This document shows positions 44,894-54,538 of a stretch of DNA of 64,000 bases, in pieces (the first letter of the stretch is position 1; the number at the start of each line of letters is the position of its first letter). The stretch covers positions 62,001-126,000 of the forward strand of contig CBDAKK010000002.1 of NCBI GenBank assembly GCA_965196605.1, read 5' to 3'. Below the pieces are notes generated by a model. The model was not told where the DNA came from and did not search any database. It saw only the letters and a list, made by a program, of their open reading frames with translations. The position numbers were made by a program, and so were the translations under genes. Source of the stretch: CBDAKK01 sp965196605 (GTDB lineage: Bacteria > Spirochaetota > Spirochaetia > WTKD01 > G963693115).

Positions 44894-45804
44894 AGCAACT
44901 GCAAGGCATAAGCATACTCGAAGCCATAGGCGGCTTTTTGTCATTCTCGCTCCTAGACTCAAGCGTAAAGTTTGCCTCTCAATGGTATTCAGCATTGGTG
45001 ATAAGCGTATATTTACGCATCTACGGCACCATTATCATTGTGCTGGTACTCCTCTTAAAGTCATTGAAACGCCGATCTCTGCAACCCTTTGCCATGCACC
45101 ACCCGCATTCGCACATTATACGCGGACTCCTGTTAGTCATCATGTCCTTTTGTTTTTCTTACGGCTTTACACAACTGCCCCTCTCTACAGGCTACTCCAT
45201 AATATTTCTACTTCCCATTTTCACCGCTCTGTTTGGCGCCATGTTTTTAAAAGAACACATCTCAAAGACAAGCCTTCTCGCAATACTCGGCGGCTTCATT
45301 GGCATACTCATTGTGTTACGCCCCGGCGTGGTCCCATTCTCGTGGGGCTATGTAGCATTTTTTGTAGCCGTTATGACCGAATCGCCATTCTTCATCATGG
45401 CGCGCCACTACCATAAGGGAGAAGATCCATTAAGCGTAATTGTCTATGTATCCCTTATATCCATGGTCATTCTCATCATCATAGCCATAAGCACGGGAGT
45501 GTCGCTGACGCTGGTAAGCTCATGGCATGTCTTTATCTTTATCGTAGGAAGCATCTTTTACATATTGGCACAAGGCCTCATTATATTTTCGCTCTCCCAC
45601 ATTTCGGCTCACACTTCCATAGCCATGCAATACACACAAATAGTTTGGGGCACCGTGCTGGGCTTTCTGCTCTTTCAAGAGACCGAGGCCTTTAACACAC
45701 TCTTCATACTCGGCGTAATTATTATAATCTTCAGCAGCTACGTAGTAGCAGCCGGGTCAGTACCCTTTCTAAAAAAGAAGGCTACAAAAGAAAAGCTGGC
45801 TTAA
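44890..45804 (+). CDS. EamA-family (DMT) transporter
   Basis: 304 aa, about ten membrane helices in two homologous halves. Marks: YLRIYGTIIIVLVLL, SYGFTQLPLSTGYSIIFLLP, ALFGAMFLKEHISKTSLLA and GFIGILIVLRPG in half one; YILAQGLIIFSLSHISAHTS and VWGTVLGFLLFQE in half two. Family members export amino acids or metabolites. Coupled to patB, so export or uptake of a sulfur amino acid or product is possible. Its end overlaps that of the convergent pdxH by 4 bases. Confidence 0.88.
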   Translation: MKQLQGISILEAIGGFLSFSLLDSSVKFASQWYSALVISVYLRIYGTIIIVLVLLLKSLKRRSLQPFAMHHPHSHIIRGLLLVIMSFCFSYGFTQLPLSTGYSIIFLLPIFTALFGAMFLKEHISKTSLLAILGGFIGILIVLRPGVVPFSWGYVAFFVAVMTESPFFIMARHYHKGEDPLSVIVYVSLISMVILIIIAISTGVSLTLVSSWHVFIFIVGSIFYILAQGLIIFSLSHISAHTSIAMQYTQIVWGTVLGFLLFQETEAFNTLFILGVIIIIFSSYVVAAGSVPFLKKKATKEKLA

Positions 45805-46484
45805 GGCTGCAAGCGAATAATACTCCACGTGCCATGAGGAGCATCAGCACAAGTATAGACAATTCTATCGTGGAGCCTATCCTCACGCCCCTGCCAAAAC
45901 TCAAAGCGCGCGGGCTTCAGCACATAGCCCGTCCAGTCCTCTGCTACCGGGATAGGCTCATTCTCATACGCCACCTCTGCGTTTTTATACGCACGCTCTA
46001 AAGCAGCACGAGACTCTATTACGCTACTTTGCCGAGAAACATAGGCGCTTATTTGGCTTTTTCTCGGACGCGAGCGCGCGTACTTCTCCGCCTCTTCGGC
46101 CGAAGTAGTACTCACACTACCGCGCACGCGCACCTGCCGCTGCAACTCTTTTACATACCACAAAAGTTCAACATGCGGAACCTCAGAAAGTTGCTTGCCC
46201 TTCTCGCTACACGCCTTACTGTACCAGCAAAAACCAAGCGCCTCGTCATAGTACTTGAGTAACACCATGCGCACCGTGGGCTGCAAGTGCTGCACCTCAC
46301 CCGCTACACTACCACAGGTACTTATTGCAACCTCATTGGTGTGCTGCACAACCGCGCGCGCCTCGCTTTGCCATGCATCCCACAAAAGCCATGGAGATGC
46401 AGGAAGCTCCCCATCGTCAAGCTCATACTTGGTATACTGCGGATGCTCGCCTTCCCAACTTTTTCGCATGCTCGTTTCACTCAT
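45801..46484 (-). CDS. pdxH: Pyridoxamine 5'-phosphate oxidase
   Basis: FMN enzyme forming pyridoxal phosphate. 227 aa from ATG at 46484 (AAGAG upstream). Family blocks: QPTVRMVLLKYYDEALGFCWYS, GKQLSEVPHVELLWYVKELQRQVRVRGSV, KYARSRPRKSQISAYVSRQSS and the end FEFWQGREDRLHDRIVY. It follows phoR by 27 bases on the same strand, so it may be transcribed with the pho operon. The PLP it makes would serve patB and sufS. Confidence 0.93.
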   Translation of the reverse strand: MSETSMRKSWEGEHPQYTKYELDDGELPASPWLLWDAWQSEARAVVQHTNEVAISTCGSVAGEVQHLQPTVRMVLLKYYDEALGFCWYSKACSEKGKQLSEVPHVELLWYVKELQRQVRVRGSVSTTSAEEAEKYARSRPRKSQISAYVSRQSSVIESRAALERAYKNAEVAYENEPIPVAEDWTGYVLKPARFEFWQGREDRLHDRIVYTCADAPHGTWSIIRLQP

Positions 46485-46511
46485 ACTCTTAAAGTATACT
46501 ACTAGCAGCAC

Positions 46512-47729
46512 TCACATTCCTGTTGTCCGAGGAATGGAAAAGGTAAATGTAGTGCCCCTATCTACCTCACTCTTAAAGAAGACCCTACCACCGTGGAGTT
46601 CAAGCACCTTTTTGGTAATGGCAAGCCCCAGCCCTGTGCCTCCGCGCGCGCGTGACTTGCCCACATTGCCCCGGTAAAACCTATCAAAGACTTTCTCCCT
46701 ATCGGCTGCGGGTATTCCAGAGCCCCTGTCGCTCACGCGCACCACTACATGAGGTGCATGAACAACGGTATTCACGTTCGTCTCTATGCTCACAACATCC
46801 CCGCGCGCGCTATGCTCAATGGCATTTTCCAATACGTTTTTAAACGCGGTCACCAAGAGTGTAGCATTACCCACAACACGCAACGCCTCACTTGTGCAAG
46901 ACGCATACTCCATGCCTATGCGCTTCGACTGCGCCACATCCTCAAGCTGCTCCATTGCCTGCCTTATGCAATCATCTATACACACATGAGCAAAGCTTTC
47001 CTCGCAGCCGCGCCCCGTAAGAAAGACCATGGTTTCCACAATGCTAAAGAGCCTCTTACTCTGCCGCTGTATCCTTTCTACCAGTTTTGCGTTCTGTGCA
47101 TCCTCATGTAAAAGTTCTGCAAAGCCTATAATCGAAGTAAGCGGGTTTTTGATTTCGTGCGCCACATTCTGTAAAAACTCCTCCTCCATCTCATCCGAGC
47201 TTTCACGCTCATCTTTTGTGGTGGGCATGCACGCAACAATGGCAAAAGCCTCCTCCTTGTGCGCATGGTTTTCCAATGCCCATTTGCCACCATGCAGCCA
47301 TGGAATCACATGCACATCCCAATGCTGCTCAAGAAATGGCACATTCCACAAGTACTCGGGTTTTCCCTCACGCAAGGCAGCGGCAATGCAATTTTCTACC
47401 GCAGTGTTGCGAAAAAGCTGCAAGGCATAGCTTGAAGAAGCAAGCGCGGCATGACGAGCAAAGTCCCCATGCTTCAGTACAATTTTTTTATGCGCATCCA
47501 CAATACACCAAAGCATTCCAAAGGGGCTATGGTGCAACAAGGCTTCCTTTAGGCATTCAATCACAGAGGGTTTTTCCTCTTCGTCTTTTCTTGCAACGCG
47601 GGGCAAAAGATTATCAGAAGACTCAAGACGACGAAGACGCTTTGAGAAAAACAAAAAGCACAAGAGCGCGCCACCTGCGCAGCCCATGCAAAAAACAACC
47701 AGAAGCGCTACAAGCATCATCACGTTCAT
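46512..47729 (-). CDS. phoR: Phosphate-sensing histidine kinase PhoR
   Basis: 405 aa. One N-terminal membrane segment (LVALLVVFCMGCAGGALLCFLFF), a PAS-like linker, then HisKA with VAHEIKNPLTSIIGFAELL (phospho-His). HATPase boxes follow: VLENAIEHSARGD (N), VSDRGSGIPAADREKVFDRFYR (G1/F) and GGTGLGLAITKKV (G2). Its ATG overlaps the phoB stop by 4 bases. The identity as PhoR comes from its place after pstSCAB-phoU-phoB. Confidence 0.92.
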   Translation of the reverse strand: MNVMMLVALLVVFCMGCAGGALLCFLFFSKRLRRLESSDNLLPRVARKDEEEKPSVIECLKEALLHHSPFGMLWCIVDAHKKIVLKHGDFARHAALASSSYALQLFRNTAVENCIAAALREGKPEYLWNVPFLEQHWDVHVIPWLHGGKWALENHAHKEEAFAIVACMPTTKDERESSDEMEEEFLQNVAHEIKNPLTSIIGFAELLHEDAQNAKLVERIQRQSKRLFSIVETMVFLTGRGCEESFAHVCIDDCIRQAMEQLEDVAQSKRIGMEYASCTSEALRVVGNATLLVTAFKNVLENAIEHSARGDVVSIETNVNTVVHAPHVVVRVSDRGSGIPAADREKVFDRFYRGNVGKSRARGGTGLGLAITKKVLELHGGRVFFKSEVDRGTTFTFSIPRTTGM

Positions 47730-48493
47730 GCATTCTTACGAGTAAGCTTATAGCCCATGCTGCGCACTGTCTCTATGCCCACCTCGGCGCTCCTCTCCAG
47801 CTTTTTACGCAAGGCGTAAATTTGCACATCGACAGAACGCAAAGTAACCGGGTGGTGCTTCCCCTGCACCGCGCTTATAATCTCCACACGTGAAAACACG
47901 CGTTCAGGATGCCCTATCAACAACTTCAGCATGCTCCATTCTATGAAGGACAAAAACTGTCTGTGCGCCTCTATGTGCAAGGTCTTCATTTCTTCATTCA
48001 GCATCACGTCTCCATAACGCAGCCCAACCTTATCAACAGCAAGCTCCCGCTCCTTTACAGCACCAACAGCAACTTTTGAATGAGAGCGGAGGCGAAGAGC
48101 CCTTGCAATAATAGACTGTATTTTTGCACCAAACACCCTAGGACTAAAGGGCTTGGTAATAAAATCATCCACACCAAGGTCATACCCTAGTATCATGTCC
48201 TTCTCAGTATCGCGCGCCGTGAGTATCACAATAGACGTGGAAGTCTTTAATTCCTCGTCTCGTTTTTTTATGCGCGAACAAATAGAAAGCCCATCGAGGT
48301 CTGGTAATTGCAAGTCGAGAATAATGAGAATAGGCTTTTGCTTTTTATGAATGAGGAGCGCCTCCTCACCCGAAGCCGTACACGTACAAACAATATCAAA
48401 ACTGCTTTGCAAAGGTGAGAGCGATTCTACAATGAGTTCCGCTATATCCTCTTCATCCTCTACAACGAGTATTAGATGCTTCTCTTCACAAAT
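47726..48493 (-). CDS. phoB: Phosphate regulon response regulator PhoB, AUU start
   Basis: Receiver plus OmpR-type winged helix. The first ATG in frame (48412) would delete the start of the receiver. The frame continues upstream as CEEKHLILVVEDEEDIAEL, containing the essential acidic pair, back to ATT at 48491-48493. AGGTG sits 5 bases before it, and an in-frame TGA lies 12 codons further upstream; no ATG, GTG or TTG exists between. The phospho-acceptor Asp is in IILDLQLPDLDG, Thr in ILTARD, Lys in ITKPFSP. The DNA-binding end has LRSVDVQIYALRKKLE and VRSMGYKL. 255 aa, normal length. Confidence 0.88.
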   Translation of the reverse strand: MCEEKHLILVVEDEEDIAELIVESLSPLQSSFDIVCTCTASGEEALLIHKKQKPILIILDLQLPDLDGLSICSRIKKRDEELKTSTSIVILTARDTEKDMILGYDLGVDDFITKPFSPRVFGAKIQSIIARALRLRSHSKVAVGAVKERELAVDKVGLRYGDVMLNEEMKTLHIEAHRQFLSFIEWSMLKLLIGHPERVFSRVEIISAVQGKHHPVTLRSVDVQIYALRKKLERSAEVGIETVRSMGYKLTRKNA

Positions 48494-48542
48494 AGTTACA
48501 CCTACAAGCCATGGCCTTGTATTACCTCTTCAAATGCAAAAG

Positions 48543-49202
48543 CTAATTAAGATCTACGTGTTCTCCCACGGCAACGTAAATCGTATGCTCACAAATATTG
48601 GCAACCATATCTCCAATGCGCTCAAGGGCGCGTATAACATTTATCAGCGCTATGGAAGACTCGGTGCTTCCCTTCTCATCCTCAAGCATGGTTACAATTT
48701 CACGATAGAGTTTCATGTGAATGGCATCGATGGTCTTGTCTATCTCTGCAATATCCTTAGCGAGATTCTCATCTCTCGATATAAATGCATCTATTGAACC
48801 CTTGATCATGCGCGAGCACGTTTGCCCCATCTCCTGAATAACGTTAATGTACTTCTTCAAACACGAAGAAGAAACCGCATCTATGTTTTGACATATGTGG
48901 CGCGCATAATCACCCATGCGCTCTAAGGCCGCAGCCACCTTAATAGAAGCTATAATATAGCGCAAATGTGTTGCAACGGGCTGCTCTGTGGCAATAGTTT
49001 GCGCGCAGTAATCCTCTATTTCCTTTTGCGTCACATCGATCTTTTTATCGTCATCTATTATCTGCTGCGCCAAACTCAGATCCTTGGTAACACAAACCGT
49101 TAAGGCGCGCAAAAGCGTCTCGTCTATTACAGAAGACAAGCGTAAAATCTTTTGTTCTATCTCCTCTATTGCAGCTTGCAAGTGTTTTCGTACCTGTATC
49201 AT
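48543..49202 (-). CDS. phoU: Phosphate transport regulator PhoU
   Basis: 219 aa from ATG at 49202, preceded by GATGGAGG with 5-base spacing (the ATGs at 49217 and 49214 are alternatives). Two three-helix repeats with PhoU motifs: VTQKEIEDYCAQTIA, LRYIIASIKVAAALERMGDYARHI in the first half and INVIRALERIGDMVANICEHT in the second. Damps Pst transport and PhoR signalling when phosphate is plentiful. Between pstB and phoB. Confidence 0.94.
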   Translation of the reverse strand: MIQVRKHLQAAIEEIEQKILRLSSVIDETLLRALTVCVTKDLSLAQQIIDDDKKIDVTQKEIEDYCAQTIATEQPVATHLRYIIASIKVAAALERMGDYARHICQNIDAVSSSCLKKYINVIQEMGQTCSRMIKGSIDAFISRDENLAKDIAEIDKTIDAIHMKLYREIVTMLEDEKGSTESSIALINVIRALERIGDMVANICEHTIYVAVGEHVDLN

Positions 49203-49235
49203 ATTTTCCTCCATCATACGTCAGTTCACATTTCA

Positions 49236-49997
49236 CTACCCAAATTTACCCGATATATAATCCTCAGTACGCTCATCACGTGGATTATAAAATATCTTGT
49301 TTGTGGCCCCAAACTCTATAACTTCTCCGTGTAAGAAAAACGTCGTATTATCGGCAATCCTCCCCGCCTGTTGCATGTTATGAGTGACTATTATTATAGT
49401 GTAGTCCTTCTTCAAACTCTCAAGCAAGTTTTCAATGCGCGTTGTAGAAATAGGATCTAAGGCACTGGTCGGCTCATCCATGAGAATAATCTCCGGATTT
49501 ATGGCGATGGCGCGCGCAATGCACAAGCGCTGCTGCTGCCCTCCCGACAAAGAAAGCGCACTCTTCTTCAACTTGTCTTTCACCTCATCCCACAAGCCCG
49601 TCTCGCGCAAACTACGCTCAACAAGCTCATCATAACTCTTATGCACTATGCCGTTAATACGCGCGCCCCACACAATGTTTTCGTAAATACTCTTAGGAAA
49701 GGGATTAGGCTTTTGAAAAACCATGCCAACCTTACGCCGTATTTCTACAGGGTCTATTTTTTCACCATAAATATTCACACCATGCACACTCACAATGCCC
49801 TCAACTCGCGTATCGGCTATTAAGTCATTCATCCTATTAAGGCAGCGCAAAAAGGTGCTTTTGCCACAGCCTGAGGGACCAATGAGCGCTGTAACCTCCT
49901 TATGAAAAAAAGACAGGCTCACATTCTTAAGCGCCCTATCCTCCCCATAATAAAAGTTCAAATCCTTTGTAAATACAATAGCGTCTCTTGCTTCCAT
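49236..49997 (-). CDS. pstB: Phosphate ABC transporter ATP-binding protein PstB
   Basis: 253 aa. Walker A GPSGCGKST, PstB-specific RCLNRMNDL, Q-loop VFQKPNPFPKSIYEN, signature LSGGQQQRLCIARA, Walker B ILMDEPTSALD and the switch His in THNMQQAGR. Its ATG directly follows the pstA stop codon. Energises phosphate uptake through PstCA. Confidence 0.97.
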   Translation of the reverse strand: MEARDAIVFTKDLNFYYGEDRALKNVSLSFFHKEVTALIGPSGCGKSTFLRCLNRMNDLIADTRVEGIVSVHGVNIYGEKIDPVEIRRKVGMVFQKPNPFPKSIYENIVWGARINGIVHKSYDELVERSLRETGLWDEVKDKLKKSALSLSGGQQQRLCIARAIAINPEIILMDEPTSALDPISTTRIENLLESLKKDYTIIIVTHNMQQAGRIADNTTFFLHGEVIEFGATNKIFYNPRDERTEDYISGKFG

Positions 49998-51188
49998 TTA
50001 TAATTTATCCTGTTTAGAAAGATGATTCCGCACTATAAAAAGCGTTATGTTCAACATCAATATAAGCACTATCAAGACAACCACCGCCGCAGCCGCAGTA
50101 TGCTGATATATTTGTTGTGGCCGCGAAGCCCACTGATACACCTGTATGGGCAGTGCCGTAAAGCGCGAAAAAATACCCGTGGGGTCCACACTAATAAACG
50201 TAGCAGCACCCACCACTACAAGCGGCGCAGTCTCACCCACTGCACGCGATATGGCGAGAATTACACCCGTGAGTATGCGCTCAGCAGAATAAGGCAAAAC
50301 ATGATACCACACCGTCTGCCACCTCGTAGCACCCAGCCCATAACTTGAATAACGCAGCGAATTAGGCACTGCGCGAATTGCCTCTTGGCTGTTGATGATG
50401 ATGATAGGCAAGCACATAAGCCCCAGCGTAAGCCCCGCCGAAAGTATGGTACGCCCCTGCGTCAGCGGCCCCAACATGCGCACAAACACCACAAGCCCCA
50501 AGAGCCCATACACAATTGAAGGAATACCCGCCAAATTGTATATGTTCACTTGTATAAGCGTGTTCACACGAGTGCGCGCTGCGTACTCCTCCAAGTACAA
50601 GGCAGTCGCAACCCCCACCGGCACAGAAAACAATATGGCGATAATAATGAGCAGCAAGGAACCCAGCAAGGCAGTACGTATACCAGATATATCAGCCTCG
50701 GAAGACTGCGGACTCAGCAAAAACCGAAGCCCCACCCAGCTCCTAAAGCGCAGACCAAGGCCCTTCTCCTGAGCAAGGGCTCGTATCTCCCCCTGCTTAA
50801 ATAGCGACTCGCTTAAGCTCCACGCAATTGCAACGCGTTCCTTAATTACGTACTTACGAAAAAGATCTTGCAAGTCCTCAAGTCCACGCTCCTCCACGGC
50901 CTTTTCAGCATTCAACCTACGGTATAATCCCGAACTTACCTCTTCCTTCAAAGCAGCGCGCAACTGCAGGGCAGTCGCTTTTTCTAAAGGATCGCCCAAG
51001 ACTGCTTCGGCGCGCCTTTGCACCTTGATCGCCACAAACCCAAAGGAGTCATTCACAATGCGCAGCATAAGCGTCACCAACATCAAAATTGACACACACA
51101 TGGCAGCATAAAAGGCCATCATCCAACACAAAGAAGCAAGGCGCTTTCTCCGTCCATGCAAGGACAGGTGCGCAGTAGAGGACATCAT
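49998..51188 (-). CDS. pstA: Phosphate ABC transporter permease PstA
   Basis: 396 aa, about 100 longer than usual. The first membrane helix (about 20-45) is followed by a charged insert to about residue 165 (RRAEAVLGDPLEKATAL, AEKAVEERGLEDLQDLF) before the permease core starts at GIRTALLGSLLLIIIA. Core motifs: YLEEYA, INIYNLAGIPSIVYGLLGL shortened as NLAGIPSIVYGLLGL, EAIRAVPNSLRYSSYGLGAT and ISRAVGETAPLVVVGA. The insert would face the periplasm. ATGA overlap with pstC. Confidence 0.95.
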   Translation of the reverse strand: MMSSTAHLSLHGRRKRLASLCWMMAFYAAMCVSILMLVTLMLRIVNDSFGFVAIKVQRRAEAVLGDPLEKATALQLRAALKEEVSSGLYRRLNAEKAVEERGLEDLQDLFRKYVIKERVAIAWSLSESLFKQGEIRALAQEKGLGLRFRSWVGLRFLLSPQSSEADISGIRTALLGSLLLIIIAILFSVPVGVATALYLEEYAARTRVNTLIQVNIYNLAGIPSIVYGLLGLVVFVRMLGPLTQGRTILSAGLTLGLMCLPIIIINSQEAIRAVPNSLRYSSYGLGATRWQTVWYHVLPYSAERILTGVILAISRAVGETAPLVVVGAATFISVDPTGIFSRFTALPIQVYQWASRPQQIYQHTAAAAVVVLIVLILMLNITLFIVRNHLSKQDKL

Positions 51189-52105
51189 TCATAGACCTCG
51201 TTAAACTTTCGCGCAATAACGTTACTCAGTGAATTTAATGCAAGGGTAATACACAACAACATAAAGCCGAGCGCAAAAATGCTGTTGTAATCTATAGTGT
51301 TATAACTCACATCCCCGCCACTAATGCGCACCATGTAGCCCGTAATAGTCTCCGCCGCCTTGAGTGGGTTAAGCGTAAAATTAGGCCCCGCCCCCGCCGC
51401 AAGCGCGACTATCATGGTCTCGCCCACCGCGCGCGAAAGCCCAACAATAATTGCAGAAGCTATGCCCGAAAGCGAGGCAGGCACTACCACCTGTATGGCC
51501 GTTTCCACCTTGCTGGCACCCAAGGCAAGTGCCGCAAAGCGCAGCGACTTTGGCACCGCGTGCAGCGCATCCTCCACCATGGAGGTAACAAGCGGCACTA
51601 TCAAAATGCCAATGCCAATGCCCGCCGAAAGATTATTGTAAATTTCAACAACATGCTCCCCAATAACAAGCTTGAGCAGCGGCGTTACAAAGGTCACTGC
51701 AAAAAAACCGTAGACCACAGAAGGAATGCTGGCCAAGACTTCCAACACGGGCTTAAGCACACCGCGCACCCTCTTGCTAGAAAACTCACTTAAATAAATG
51801 GCCACCAGCATGCTTACAGGCGTGGCAACCACCAAGGCAATAACACTCGTCATGAGCGTAGCCGTTACCAGTGGGAGCACCCCAATCTTGCCTATGGACG
51901 GCTGCCACTCCGTGGAACTCAGAAACTCCCACAAAGACACCTCATCGTTTAAAAAAAACAAGAGCGCGTCCTTCCCCAAAAGGAGGACAAAGCTTATGGT
52001 CATAACAACCGAGAAATAGCAACACAGCTGCAAGGCCACTTCAACAAACTTTTCCAGCGGCCGCTTCTTTCCTTCAAAAGAAACCATGCGCTCACTTTGT
52101 CTCAA
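51185..52105 (-). CDS. pstC: Phosphate ABC transporter permease PstC
   Basis: 306 aa from a TTG at 52105, chosen because GGAGGA (52111-52116) precedes it with 5-base spacing; longer and shorter ATG starts lack this. Six helices; motifs YLSEFSSKRVRGVLKPVLEV, SIPSVVYGFFAV, EDALHAVPKSLRFAALALGA and GLSRAVGETMIVALAAG. Pairs with PstA. Follows pstS by 92 bases. Confidence 0.95.
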   Translation of the reverse strand: MRQSERMVSFEGKKRPLEKFVEVALQLCCYFSVVMTISFVLLLGKDALLFFLNDEVSLWEFLSSTEWQPSIGKIGVLPLVTATLMTSVIALVVATPVSMLVAIYLSEFSSKRVRGVLKPVLEVLASIPSVVYGFFAVTFVTPLLKLVIGEHVVEIYNNLSAGIGIGILIVPLVTSMVEDALHAVPKSLRFAALALGASKVETAIQVVVPASLSGIASAIIVGLSRAVGETMIVALAAGAGPNFTLNPLKAAETITGYMVRISGGDVSYNTIDYNSIFALGFMLLCITLALNSLSNVIARKFNEVYE

Positions 52106-52197
52106 GATGCTCCTCCAATTAAGGGTAAGAAACAGCCTTTGCAAGAGACCCGCAGCCCCTTGCAAAAGCCTTGTACATTACCAACGCAAACGCTACG

Positions 52198-53202
52198 CTA
52201 CTGCTGAAAGTTCACAGCAGAAAGCCAATGCTGCGCGGCATTATCAATGACACTTTCACTTGACGGAAAGTACCCTACTTCCATTATAACAGAATTCACC
52301 GTGTTAAGCACATAGGCAAGAAAGGCCGCAACCTGTGGCTTCTCTTGCATTACAGACGCCGCGCTGTACATAAACAAGGGCCGCGCAAGTACATAGGTTC
52401 CATCATCAACAGACTCACCACTTGCCTTAACTCCGTTTATGTTCAAAATTCCAAGGTTTTCCGCCTGCTCATTATAATACGCATATCCAAAATACCCAAT
52501 GGCATATTTGTTGCCCTGAACCCCACGGCTTAAAATGTTATCATCCTCTGACAGCTGAATATTGGGTGCATTTAAGATAGGCTCCTTCTCTTCATCAAAC
52601 ACTGCCTCTACAAAGTAATCAAAAGTCCCGCTGTCCGTGCCCGGAGAAAACTTGAGAATATCCTCTTCAGGCCACGAAGGGTTTACATCGCTCCACTTCT
52701 GCGCCGTGAAAATTTCTGCAAGCTCTTTCAAGCTCACGTCCTGCGCCCACGTATTCTCTTTGTTCACCACAACAGCCAAGGCATCCGTGCCTATACGAAA
52801 CTCTAAAGGCTCCCTTCCGTTCTCTTTGGCGGCTCTAAATTCCTTCGGTTTTATAGGACGACTTGCGTTGGAAATATCAGTCTCTCCCTGCACCGCCCAG
52901 CGCTCAAACCCCGCGCCGCTACCTATGCTGGAAATCTCTATAATGCCCGGATAGCCCTCTTCCTTAAACAAATCCGCAAGACGCTCAGCCAAAGGATACA
53001 CCGTTGAACTCCCCGCTATGACAATATCACCACGCACCTTAAGTGCATTAACCTCTGGCAGTCCCCCACCCTCACGTGGGAGATACCAGCCCTGCCCATC
53101 TTCAGACTCATCCGCCTTGTTGCATGATCCCAATAGAACCACAAAAAATACGAGCAGACAGGACAAAACGCCGCTCACTCGCCGTATGTATATATTATTC
53201 AT
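52198..53202 (-). CDS. pstS: Phosphate-binding lipoprotein PstS
   Basis: 334 aa from ATG at 53202 (GGAGG upstream). Signal peptide with lipobox VLLGSC (Cys27). Phosphate-binding loops: IAGSSTVYPLAERLADLF, ISSIGSGAGFERW, DISNASRPIKPKEF, FSPGTDSGTFDYFVEAVF, YAIGYFGYAYY and LARPLFMYS. First gene of pstSCAB-phoU-phoB-phoR. Presumed induced by low phosphate; I could not pick out a convincing Pho box upstream. Confidence 0.96.
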   Translation of the reverse strand: MNNIYIRRVSGVLSCLLVFFVVLLGSCNKADESEDGQGWYLPREGGGLPEVNALKVRGDIVIAGSSTVYPLAERLADLFKEEGYPGIIEISSIGSGAGFERWAVQGETDISNASRPIKPKEFRAAKENGREPLEFRIGTDALAVVVNKENTWAQDVSLKELAEIFTAQKWSDVNPSWPEEDILKFSPGTDSGTFDYFVEAVFDEEKEPILNAPNIQLSEDDNILSRGVQGNKYAIGYFGYAYYNEQAENLGILNINGVKASGESVDDGTYVLARPLFMYSAASVMQEKPQVAAFLAYVLNTVNSVIMEVGYFPSSESVIDNAAQHWLSAVNFQQ

Positions 53203-53329
53203 AAAAGCCTCCGAATATTTATAAGCCCCTGCATTACGAGGAACTATGCTATACCGCCATTGTACCAACAAAATATGAGAAGCATATAATTGTATTATTA
53301 ATTAATTTAACAATATGTATCCCCCGCCC

Positions 53330-54520
53330 CCCGCCCTTTTTTTGCGCTGAAGCGCTTTGTGTTTGCGCTACGCGCGTGAGGCTACACGCCATGTGTGATA
53401 TGGCTCACGCGGTATTGCGCTCCGCACGGGTGTCTGTATTGTAGCTGACGCTGTTTTTGTGAACGCCTTTTGTTGCCAAGACGCAACACCCAATAAGCAA
53501 TATACTCGGATGGCCGTTCTTTTTCTTTTCTTTTAACATCCCTGTCAGCCCATGCGTCCCATCCATGGGACGGCTGTGAGGACGCTCACGAGCGAAGCGA
53601 GGGGATGCAAACTATTAAATGGCGGAGCGAAGCGAAGCAAAGATGGAACTTGCATCAAAAGAAAAGAAAAAGAACCAAAAAGAAAAGAAAAACATCCTGT
53701 GTGCTAAAGCAATAATGACATAGATACTGTGTGCAAGTATGAAGGTTGTATGGAAGTAAGTTTGTGTGAGTGCACTGCTCACCATCCATGGCAGCCAATG
53801 CGTCCCATGATGTCAGCTCCATGTTAATTATACGGGACTCCATCCTGCTGCGCAGATACGAAATCACTGCTGACACCTGCATCTAGCGCAGCAACGCGGA
53901 GCGTAACATGGATACTCGCAGACATGGGGCGGCTGTGAGGACGCTCACGAGCGAAGCGAGGGGATGCTGACATTCAGATTGCGCAGCGCAGCGTAGCAGA
54001 AATGGAGTATTCGCATCAAAGAGAAAAAACATCCTGTGAGCTAAAGCAATAATGACATAGATACTCTGCGCAAATATTAAAAAGCACCAAAGAAAAGAAC
54101 CAAAGTCACAAGCGAAGGGATGCAAACTATTGCATGAGTGCCGCTGTGCGGTGCAAAGATGGGGCTTGCATCAAAATCTAGAGTCGTGTCATAGACGAGA
54201 CAAGAGGCGTTCGCTTAATACTTGGGGATGTGGGGGCTTGCCCCCACAGCGGCTTTTTCTTTTCTTTCTTTGGTACTCTTCTTTCTTTTCTTTTTGCGTC
54301 GCACAAAAAGAAAAGAAAGAAAGTACAGCCGTCCGAGTCATCATCGTATCACGCCCTGCGCCGTGGCAACGGGAGGCATCAGTCTTAGCCCACTGCAAGT
54401 GATACCGCGGTGCACTGCATATGCAAATAGACGTGATACCTTGTGGGGGGTGTGGGGGAGCATCCCCCACAAAGGCAACTTTGCCCGCGTATGCTACCAT
54501 GCAAGGTATATCAAAAGGTA
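53330..54520. repeat. Intergenic mosaic of repeat modules (block F)
   Basis: No gene. It starts after an A/T-rich stretch upstream of pstS. Modules: a relic of the CTATCCATTCGG type (about 53498-53520), the CCATGG hairpin CGTCCCatccatGGGACG (about 53556-53573) and GAGCGAAGCGAGG (53592-53604 and 53950-53962). Two copies of the GTGCTAAAGCAATAATGAC module lie at about 53693-53744 and 54028-54078. Then come a GC-rich hairpin (54225-54255), the long pyrimidine/purine hairpin (54274-54325) and a final GC-rich hairpin (54440-54475), about 65 bases before the zinc-ribbon gene. Confidence 0.75.
54274..54325. repeat. Long polypyrimidine/polypurine hairpin
   Basis: Near-identical to 33677-33728: TAC plus a pyrimidine arm, loop GCGTCGCAC, purine arm ending GTA, followed by CAGCCGTCCGAG. 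One unpaired base in the left arm. Confidence 0.8.
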
Positions 54521-54538
54521 TATCAATAAGGAGACTTT

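Noticed and set aside
53203..53330. Pho box upstream of pstS
   Set aside because: The stretch is AT-rich with several loose TTAAT-like repeats, but none clearly matches a PhoB or PhoP consensus.
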